From positions 82,794,860-82,858,859 of the forward strand of contig OZ020589.1 of the NCBI GenBank assembly GCA_963971535.1: 64,000 nucleotides of DNA, given 5' to 3'. A program made the translations under genes and the position numbers. Positions 56,043 through 64,000 of this stretch are shown one piece after another. The first letter of the stretch is position 1. The number at the start of each line of letters is the position of its first letter. This DNA comes from Notolepis coatsorum (Eukaryota; Chordata; Actinopteri; Aulopiformes; Paralepididae). The notes beneath the pieces were generated by a model. That model did not search any database and was not told where the DNA came from. It worked only from the letters and a program-made list of their open reading frames with translations.

Positions 56043-57001
56043 TTAACACTTTGATCGCCGGGGTTAAATTCATAATTTACCATCCCTCGCCAGCCCTATT
56101 TAACATGGAGAAGTTCCCCTTCTTTGCAGGGCTATAACTTTTTAAATTGTATTGCTAAATTGACATTACTATGGCCCATTCAATGTCCTATATCTATTGT
56201 TCAGGGTGTAGCAACGTTATACTTTTTCATTCACATATTCATACTAAAATACGGTCTAAAGTATAAGTGTTTTTATCATTTTCTGCAGCTTTCTCCAGAA
56301 CTTGATTTATAGCCCTAAATGCATTATATTGATGATCAAATACAGTTTGGTAGGAATCTGTGTGAGATAAAAAAAAAAGTCAACTGGACGTGCTTTTAGG
56401 AGTTACTACGTATGATCTGATGTTGACCGGATGGGCGGGGGGTCGTTTATAATTCCGTGGGCAACGTTATATCATTCATCTAGTGTGGGTGATATGATCA
56501 TCAGAGCAGTTTATATGGAACACGTTAAAAAAAAAAAGCTGAATCTTACCGTAGCTTCCTCATAGCGTTGGGCGATGAGCGTGGAGCAGAGATATTCCTA
56601 TTATGGGATGTAGAAATACCCGATCCATTTCCAGGTTGTATAATAGTATATACGTCCAAATCATGTTGTTTATCAAGTTATTTGCAACCGATCGACATTC
56701 ATTGTGTCAAGATGGAGTCCTGCTAATGATAGCGAGTGCCCGGACGAAATATGGGTGAACACCACTTCATCCGCATCACTTCCTGTTTGGGCGAGCGGCC
56801 GATCGGCCACCAGATGGCGCTCTTGAACCGTTGGAGAATTGAGAGGGGCTCACCAGTACATATAATGTCTCCGGGGGAGAAATATGATTTCGATCACAGA
56901 TTTTTTAAATATTGATATCAAAGACGCTGTCCAGCGTCTTCGGCAGAATAAGCATGGCGGGGAAAGACGCTGAACAGCGTCTCCGGCTATTAAAGTGTTA
57001 A
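56043..57001 (-). mobile_element. P-family TTAA element, copy P9 (third subfamily)
   Basis: TTAA at 56043-56046 and 56998-57001, ends TTAACACTTTGATCGCC and GGCTATTAAAGTGTTAA. The donor-like GGTAAG is at 56550-56545 in reverse, and CGTTTATAATTCCGTGG is shared with P8. Near the right end are two near-palindromes, GACGCTGTCCAGCGTC (about 56930) and GACGCTGAACAGCGTC (about 56966). Confidence 0.7.
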
Positions 57002-57674
57002 TCATAAGTAACATTGATGCAGTAGCGTGTGGGGTAGAAGGAATAATCTAATTCAGATTTCAGATTCAGCTGGTGCCAGAATGCTTGTGAGAGTGCTTTG
57101 AATGTTCTCTATCTGTTTCCTTATTTGCAAAACTTAATATGACTTGTAAATGTGTTCATTATTGTTAGATTGTCCGACAGTATTATTTTCCTCGCTGTGT
57201 GAAAAAACGACAGTTGTGTCGGAGGGGAGTGGCTAAGTACTTTCTGTCTCAGGTGTCTGAGAGGAGACAGCCCCAGTACTTTGTTGGCTGTGTGAAAATA
57301 TGCAGAGAAGCATTCATATCTGTTTGTGTTCAATTGTATCTAAATCGGGAGATTATCTTCTCCGTCAAAATTGAAAGTGTATCTCTCCATCGCATAAAGG
57401 CTGGCAGTGCGCATAGAATAAGGCATCTAATCCAGTACGCGCTCTGCAAGTCTGTAAACTTGCGCATAACGGAATATAGAGAGAGGGCTCTATAGCAGAG
57501 GTCCCCACGTCCGTATATTTAATATTTTAACTATTTTTTTTTGTATTTAAACTCTCGCATCATAATAACAAAGCCACATTCCTGCTCCCTGCAACTCACC
57601 TGGAGAAGGTGTTTGGTGGGCAGGGATTAGATAATAAATAAAACTAGACAATTCCGCGCGGGGGAAATTGTGAA
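57002..57674. other. Intronic sequence, no recognised element
   Basis: About 0.67 kb with no recognised repeat or coding motif. Confidence 0.35.
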
Positions 57675-57806
57675 AGTGTGGGTGACGCCTGTGCACCGCC
57701 GGCCAACGGGAGAGGGTCTCTCGCGAGTCTCTATGACAAACTGTTCAAAGGATACAAAAAGGGGGCGCGGCCTAAGGATCGGGGGAGTGGTCAACATAGA
57801 CCATTT

Positions 57807-58035
57807 GAAGACTTTTCAGAGTTTTTTGAATTTTTCTGACTTTTCCGAGTTTTAAAAAATGTTCGGACTTTTCCGATTTTTTTTTATTTTTTTGACTTTT
57901 CAGAGTTTTTGCAATTTTTTTGGACTTTTCAGAGTTTTTTTTTAAAAATTGACTTTTCCGAGTTTTTGAAATTTTTCGGACTTTTCCGAGTTTTTAAAAT
58001 GTTTCGGACTTTTCCGAGTTTTTGAAATTTTTCAG
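57807..58035. repeat. Degenerate 30-35-bp tandem repeat
   Basis: About seven units of TTTT(C/T)GGACTTTTCCGAG followed by TTTTTGAAATTTT-like sequence, with variable T runs. Confidence 0.85.
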
Positions 58036-58978
58036 GACTAAGGGGGTGTGGCATAAGGGGGCGTGGTCTAATGGTCGGGGGAGTGGTCAACATCGACCAA
58101 TGAAAGAGGATATCCCTACCGAGTACAATGGCACAACCCGCAAGTCTCTACGACAAACGGTTCAAGAGATACACTGAGGGGGGGGTGGACTGCAACACAG
58201 AGGGTAACTTAAGGGTTAAGTCCATGAGAGGTCATTGGCAGGTCAGCTGTAGCCATGGGCCATGAGCCACACACCAGTTAGGCTGATGCAATCATGCATC
58301 AGGTGATGCAATCACGAATGACTCTGCACTTTCACTTTGAATGTATTTCAATGGGGGCAGATGCATGACTGCATTGTCACGATGATTAAAAGCAAACGAT
58401 AAGAGATGAAGCGTTGTGACGCGCACATGAGCACTTCAAGGAGTAGGTGAAGGGTTGTGTGCAATATTGTGGCATTCCGTCGACAATTGTGGCCGCGGTG
58501 ACGATCGGAACAGAAGGGGGGGAAAAGCAAAATAATCTATTTTTTCTAGAGTGCAAACACATTGGTGTCTATGGGAGGAGAACCTTCAAACAAATGGTCA
58601 CAGAAATGTCCAATTCCATTTATTTTTATTTTGTGAGCGATCAGACAGCCGTGTCATCGTTTTGATGTGTTTTTTTTTCTACGTCCAAAATTGAGATCAC
58701 TGTCGCAATTTACCCAAGGTAGTGGAAAAAAAATTATTTCAACTCCACCACTCTAACTTGCAATGCATTTCCAATGGGACGGAAATGTTCCTGTTTAAAG
58801 TCGATTCGTAGCCAAACGGTGCGGTGAAACCTTCCGAAAAGCAAAAGCGCTGTTGCCATAGGCAAGCCGGTCGTTTTGATACCTTTCACGTGTATGGGGC
58901 GCGAACGCTCTGGCAGGAGTTGTGTTTGCAAAATCGGTGGAATAAATAAAGAATAATAAAAAGAGTATAGATTCTAAT

Positions 58979-59018
58979 AGTGTGGGTACCAACCTGGCTT
59001 TGCCAGGTCACCCACACT
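58979..59018. other. 40-nt hairpin-forming sequence
   Basis: Outer arms AGTGTGGGT and ACCCACACT (9 bp) and an inner stem CCTGGC-TTT-GCCAGG can fold into one stem-loop with a small internal bulge. It forms the right end of the composite element above. Confidence 0.7.
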
Positions 59019-59150
59019 AATAATAATTAATTTTATTTATATAGCGTTTCTCAAGGACCCGAAGTCGCTGAGATGTGTTGCAATGTGGGTACAGTAGTCC
59101 TGCATGCATCGTTAAGAGCAACAGCTCCAATCTTTGAAGCTCTGCCACTC
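59019..59150 (-). repeat. L2-like 3' end fragment
   Basis: AATAATAATTAATTTTATTT followed by ATATAGCGTTTCTCAAGGAC resembles the common L2 tail in reverse orientation, as at 40496 and 17121. Confidence 0.5.
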
Positions 59151-59285
59151 TAAACAAGCGATTGTGGTATCATCTTGATTAACCTCTTCCGCCTGTGCGG
59201 TCCTTCGGCTGACTGCAAATGACATCTGGTCATAAATCAATATCTCCACATTTTTTTTTCAAACGTATTCAAGTATAAACATCAT

Positions 59286-59490
59286 ACCCATGTCACAACA
59301 GCATTTATAATGTATATTATCATCAATACGTTAGTTTAACAATAGGTTAAAGTGTTATTAGATAGATTTTCATTTGGTTTTGGTCAGGGTTATTTCGCGA
59401 GAGGCGACCATTTTGGAAAACCTTGAACCATGGGAATTGTCGTTTTTTTGTGGCCATTTTGTAGAGGTCATCCATAGCAATGCATAATGT
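59286..59490 (+). repeat. Dispersed repeat family R, second copy
   Basis: CATGTCACAACAGCATTTAT, ATTATCATCAATACGTTAG and CCATTTTGTAGAGG match 48210-48430 in the same order and orientation with clear divergence. Confidence 0.6.
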
Positions 59491-59664
59491 GGTAGGGATT
59501 GATGTGTAGGGTGTTTGGGGGACTGGCTGTTCCCGGGGGGTTCACATGCCGAGCGACATTGTACTATTGTACTTATTTTATACCAATTCTTAAGTCTGCA
59601 ATTTATGCATTGTTTTTTATTTTGTCAATTGTGTGCTGATTTTATGCCTATGTTCATTTTATAC

Positions 59665-60006
59665 TAGGGATGTCCGATATTATCGGCCGATATTGGCATT
59701 AAAATGTAATATCGGAAATGATCAGTAATCTATCGGTTTAAATTATTTTTTTATAATTATTATTTTTACATTTATTTAACCTTTATTTACCCAGGCAAGC
59801 AAGTAAGAACAATTTTTATTTTATTTATTATCAAAAGTATGCATAATGGTGTGTTAATTCCACGACAAGAGATATGTAATGTTAATTACCTAAAATTATT
59901 CCGTTTTTTGCAGGGGAAAACCCTGCATATATCAATATCGGTATCGGAAATGAAGAGTTGGACAATATCGGTATATCGGTAAAAAAGCCAATATCGAACA
60001 TCCCTA
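59665..60006. mobile_element. hAT-type MITE
   Basis: TAGGGATGTCCGATATT and AATATCGAACATCCCTA are inverted ends with one mismatch, and target duplication TTTTATAC is perfect (59657-59664 and 60007-60014). Short, non-coding, with ATATCGG words. Confidence 0.93.
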
Positions 60007-60204
60007 TTTTATACGTATATTGCTGTGGGGCACTCTGGACTGCGGTCCATGTGTGAAAAGTACTATATAGATAGTTATTCATATTTATTATTGTTATATT
60101 GTAGAAATGTGTGCAATGTCTGTAAAGTCTCGACAACATTGAAAATGAGTGTGACCTCAATCTTTTTGAGAATAAATAAAGGTTTGAATGAATGAATGAA
60201 TACC

Positions 60205-60241
60205 AGCAGTGGCCCCAAGCCAATTTGAGTTTGAGACCCCT
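60205..60241. mobile_element. Solitary hAT right end
   Basis: CAATTTGAGTTTGAGACCCC followed by TG is the right terminus of the hAT family at 19796-21947, without the rest of the element. It ends about 70 bp before the last rnf150 exon of this window and follows an (AATG)n run at 60185-60200. Confidence 0.6.
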
Positions 60242-60312
60242 GCTGTATAGCTGACACATTCTACACATGCAACTATATTCTAAAACGTCAGTTATTTTTG
60301 GATTGTTGTCAG

Positions 60313-60409
60313 GCATGTCTTCCATAAACACTGTGTGGACCCATGGTTACAAGACCACCGGACCTGTCCCATGTGTAAGATGAACATCCTCAAAGCCTTG
60401 GGTATACTG
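60313..60409 (+). CDS. rnf150: rnf150 exon: second half of the RING-H2 finger
   Basis: The first base completes an arginine codon (phase 2 into 1), then [20 protein letters not shown] and [12 protein letters not shown]. It provides the two RING histidines (H-x2-H) and the last three cysteines, so with the previous exon all eight ligands of the C3H2C3 finger are present, along with the conserved PW pair that contacts the E2. The acceptor is GTCAG, the donor CTG/GTAAGG, phase 0. Nothing suggests loss of function. The acidic C-terminal tail must be encoded downstream of the window. Confidence 0.93.
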
Positions 60410-60639
60410 GTAAGGCCTTTTTAACTCACACACTTATAGTAGAATTTAGGATATACTGTGAATTAAGATGTGTTAAACTAATTTAACATTAGCATTATGA
60501 TGCTAGTGGGCTATAGCCAGTTGTGCTGATACTTAAAATTAACAACAAAGCATATCAAACAAATTTAAATAATCATATTGCATTTTTGGCTTAAAATAAT
60601 TTCTTCAGGAGAAAAATATTAAGCATAAGTTTAACAGGG

Positions 60640-62331
60640 TTGCCCTCTTAGTCCCGGACTATTCGATCTATCATTAGAGCCTTTAGCACAATATATAAGA
60701 CAATCCCAATCCATAGAACCAATCATAATCAAGGGCACACAACACAAAATTAGTTTATATGCGGACGACGTAATACTGTTCATGCAAAACCCCAACACAG
60801 CATTGCCTCATCTTCTCAAACTGATTGAGGACTTTGGAGATCTATCGGGATTTAGGATAAATTGGCCGAAGTCGGCCTTCCTCCCACTTAACGCCCCTGC
60901 AAAAAGAAATATAACCCTCCCAAAAGAGATACAGATGGTAAAACAATTTAGATGTTTGGGAGTTGAGATATTCCCCACCATAAGCCAAACGGTGAAGCAC
61001 AATTACATAAAAATCCAAAACAAAATCAAATACGACCTTGTCAGGTGGTCGAAACTTAAAAACTCAGTACAGGCACGTATATCAATAATCAAGATGGACG
61101 TCCTACCTAGAATCAACTTCTTCAGCTCAATGCTACCGTTACCCCCTCCAAAGGGTTACTGGAAAGAATTACACTCCTCCACATACAAATTTATTTGGAA
61201 TAACAAACCACCATGTATAAAAAGATCCACCGCACAGAGAAACAAAGCAGACGGAGGTATGGCATTTCCAGATTTCTACCACTACTTTAAGGCGTACACT
61301 TTAAGACCACTAACAACATGGTTTGATCCCCAAGCATTAGTATCCTGGAGAAATTTAGAAGAAAATATAGTAGCTCCACACAAGCTGAAGGGCATAGTAT
61401 ACACCAAATTACCAATTAAGCAATGCGAACGGAAATTTGACCCCATAATCACTCATGCGACCGGATATGGCGCGAAACACAAAAAAAATATTCTACTCTA
61501 CATAAATGGCATAATCATACTCCCTTATTCAATAACAATGCACTCTCGATAGGAAAACAACCTATAAGATTCCCTAGATGGAAAAAGCAAGGCATACACT
61601 CATTAGGAGACGTCTTCAATAAACAGGGTTTTTGTAGTTTCAAGGAAATACGCAAAAAATGTAATCTCACCAAGTCCACATATTACTTTTACGCACAGTT
61701 ATTGGCATGTTTGAAGGCTCACGGTGTTCCATTAAATATACCAATTGTACACCACAGATACCACAAATTCTTCTATGAAAGAGAGACATCAAGAGGTTTT
61801 GTTTCAGATTTTTATCATCAATTACTAACGTCCTCATATGAAACCCTCCACCTAGACTCCGTCTGGAGGAGGGATATACCAGACCTGAAAAGTGATTTTG
61901 ATTGGCAAGAAGCCTGGGCAAATATTCGATTCACATCAAGGAACCCGGACCATCAACAAATCAATCTTAACTATATTCACAGGACATACTTGACTCCTAT
62001 AAGACTGAAAAAAATTGGTCTTATACAAGACTCCAAATGCTCCTTATGTACAAATGGGGACGAGGGGACATTTATGCACATGTACTGGGACTGCCCACCA
62101 GTTAAGATATTCTGGAAAGAGGTGACCCAGCAACTATCAAATCTCTTAACTTGGAATATACCTGTACACCCCTCTGTACTACTGCTGAATGATGTTTTTG
62201 AGTGTGCAGTACATCCACAGCTAAAGAGATTGGTTTTATCGGGTATCACAGTGGCTAAAAAGCTGATAGCATCACGATGGTTCCAACCGGAAAAAATGTG
62301 CCGAAAGGTCTGGATTATTACATATCTGTAA
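60640..62331 (+). pseudogene. L1-b ORF2 remnant (RT and C-terminal domain)
   Basis: Truncation leaves LFDLSLEPLAQYIRQSQ, then ISLYADDVILFMQNP (catalytic pair), the thumb (FGDLSGFRINWPKSAFLPLN, FRCLGVEIF) to 61552. A break of about 150 bp in other frames follows, then the C-terminal region 61702-62331 with the cysteine-histidine motif CSLCTNGDEGTFMHMYWDC. Two frameshifts are evident. It resembles L1-a in domain order but is a different subfamily. The endonuclease is absent. Confidence 0.85.
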
Positions 62332-62570
62332 TCATGTGATCTATCAAGAAATATCTACAGCAAGAATTTTGGGTCTCAATGAATCCAAAATGACATTGTG
62401 GTTAGAAGTGGTGGAGAAAATAAAAGCTAGCATATAATGGTAATGTCTGGTTAGGAGCGAGGGAAAGTGGATGGATTATCCAATGGGGGGTCTGGAAGGG
62501 GGGGGTACGAGCTGGAGCATATGTGTGTAGGTTTTTAGATAACAGGTATTAAAGGTATATCCTATATAAG

Positions 62571-63763
62571 CAGTGTTGTGCTAGTTACTGAAAAATAGTA
62601 ACTCAGTTACTTTACTAGTTACTCATTTCAAAAGTAACTCCGTTACGTTACTAGTTACTTACACCCAAAAGTAATGCGTTACTGTGAAAAGTAACTATTT
62701 AGTTACTTGAAGAATAAAAAAATTGCTCCCATGCAGATACTCAAAATCCGTTGATCAACTTGACAGTTTCCATTCACATCACTGAACTCTGCTAAGCAAT
62801 GTGGTCTAGAGATACAAACACAAATCTGACACAAACACAAATGTCCCGACGTAATAAGAAATGCACCGTGCCTAATTGCTCGGGGAGGTTGAGCGCAGGC
62901 ACGTTGTAGGTTGCGCGCATGCACGTTTAGGTTTGCGCGCATGCACGTTTAGGTTTGCGCGCATGCACGTCTAGGTTCTAGGTTGAACAGCCTTGATATC
63001 TGTCGCCGGAGCGTTTCATTATAATAAACCGTCTTGCAACGTTGTTTAAGATATCAATCGTGCATTGCAACGTTAGAATAGTTAGGATCAATCAATTGTG
63101 CATGAAAGGACTATATTTATATTGTTTGATTAGTATTGATGAGATTCGTTGATCAACTTGAGTTTCCATTCATTTACATTCACATCACTGCACTCACCTC
63201 ACCAGTGTCTGTCGAGATGTAACGTTATTCCAGCAGCAACATTTTCTTTATCTCATTTCCATGTTGTACTGTATATTCTCTCTCCAAGTAGTTGGAAATA
63301 GTTTTCCGTCCCATTTGCTGTGTGTCGCCTCGTATCATTCTACGCGGGTGGCGAGTGGATTTGGATGAGTCCTGGTAGTTAACGTTAACTTAGACTCCAG
63401 TATCTTAGAGCCAAAACACAAATGACATAACTAAAACGTTATTTTCTTTTCGCTCGACAAAAGAGAAATACGCGAGGGCACTGGGCGCTGCCATTATCAT
63501 CAGTCAGGAATAGTAAACAAAACACGCCCCCATCACAGCATTTCCCCGCAGCCAGAGAGGATATGAGGATAATAATAATAATAATCACTACCGCTCGCTA
63601 TCAATCTACGCCGTATATAACGCAAATAACGCAGTGACGAACCATTCAGTAACGTAAGTAGCGTTACTGAATTTCAAAAGTAATGCGTTAGAGTACTAGA
63701 ACTCACCAAAAGTAACTTCGTTACTGTAACGCGTTACTTTGTAACGCGTTAGTCCCAACACTG
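62571..63763. mobile_element. hAT-type MITE in L1-b 3' UTR
   Basis: CAGTGTTGTGCTAGTTACT and AGTCCCAACACTG are inverted at the outer bases, and target duplication TATATAAG is perfect (62563-62570 and 63764-63771). AGTTACTTT and GTAACGCGTTA words fill both subterminal regions. A run of GCGCGCATGCACGTTTAGGT repeats lies at 62910-62970. Confidence 0.92.
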
Positions 63764-63903
63764 TATATAAGACAATTAACTAAAATGTGATTTCATTGGA
63801 TGTGCACTGACAACTAATGCTTGTATATCTTATTGTGTGTTGTCATGTTTGTTTATGTGTTTGTTTAAAAAATAAAATAAAATACAAAAAAAAGAAAAAA
63901 AGT

Positions 63904-64000
63904 TTAACACTTTGAGTGCCACGCCGCGTTTTCCTTTTTACCCCCTTGATGCCACGGTCCACTTCAATGTTAACGTTAATATCGCCTAATCTATGTTTTA
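63904..64000 (-). mobile_element. P-family element P10, start only
   Basis: TTAACACTTTGAGTGCCACG followed by CCGCGTTTTCC, and later ATATCGCCTAATCTATGTTTTA, is the reverse complement of the right end of P6 (50765-50874) with modest divergence. The element runs off the window. Confidence 0.75.

Larger units (their letters stand above)
57675..59018. mobile_element. Candidate composite element with AGTGTGGGTGAC termini
   Basis: AGTGTGGGTGAC at 57675-57686 has its exact reverse complement at 59007-59018. Inside are the degenerate CTTTTCCGAG repeats (57807-58035), and on both sides of them copies of GCGAGTCTCTATGACAAAC or GCAAGTCTCTACGACAAAC (57722 and 58139) and of GGGGGAGTGGTCAACAT (57780 and 58077). 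No target duplication was established. Confidence 0.45.
60637..63899 (+). mobile_element. 5'-truncated L1-type LINE (L1-b) with nested hAT
   Basis: Plus-strand RT and C-terminal coding, 3' UTR and an A-rich tail (63867-63899). Target duplication AAGTTTAACA is perfect (60627-60636 and 63900-63909). The right copy overlaps the terminus of the P element at 63904. Confidence 0.9.

Noticed and set aside
1-64000. A new multi-gene host system
   Set aside because: Only one host gene (rnf150) is supported. All other coding belongs to transposon enzymes, and no gene cluster or defence, toxin or biosynthetic module is visible.

Overview
The window looks like nuclear DNA of a ray-finned fish (teleost). 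The evidence is a vertebrate gene with GT-AG introns, several non-LTR retrotransposon clades typical of fish, many hAT elements, tRNA-derived SINEs and long simple repeats. The species cannot be read from the sequence. No bacterial, plasmid or phage features are present.

Host gene: four short plus-strand exons (15743-15993, 39610-39681, 52325-52407, 60313-60409) encode the end of a protease-associated (PA) domain, one transmembrane helix and a complete RING-H2 finger. They match RNF150, a Goliath/GRAIL-family E3 ubiquitin ligase. The splice phases agree (1 in, 0, 0, 2 to 1, then 0). The 5' exon(s) and the C-terminal exons lie outside the window. Everything else is intron: about 23.6, 12.6 and 7.9 kb between the exons plus both flanks.

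The introns are mostly transposable elements, many nested, and their order of insertion can be read from target-site duplications (TSDs). 1-7.2 kb: two TTAA-flanked miniature elements ('P family'); the second contains a LINE tail and a hAT element that itself contains an L1. 8.4-15 kb: hAT elements. 17.1-31.7 kb: one P element contains an L2/CR1-type LINE (LINE A), which contains three hAT insertions; one of these contains another LINE plus a second hAT, which holds a further hAT-type MITE. 32.4-34.2 kb: a Rex1/CR1-like LINE with a 375-codon open RT segment. 35.5-37 kb: a palindromic foldback element and two SINEs sharing one target site. 40.4-47.4 kb: two more L2/CR1-like LINEs and a P element. 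49.3-57 kb: a cluster of P elements with inserted hAT, SINE and Harbinger-like elements. 57.7-60 kb: a composite repeat and a MITE. 60.6-63.9 kb: a 5'-truncated L1 holding a hAT, inserted at the edge of one more P element.

The least familiar item is the P family: about 0.9-1.0 kb, TTAA at both ends, TIR like CACATTCAGTGCC, and a splice-donor-like GGTAAG kept in seven of eight copies. TTAA targets suggest piggyBac-type mobilisation, but no transposase of that type is in the window. I found no host gene cluster, operon, CRISPR array or new multi-gene system.
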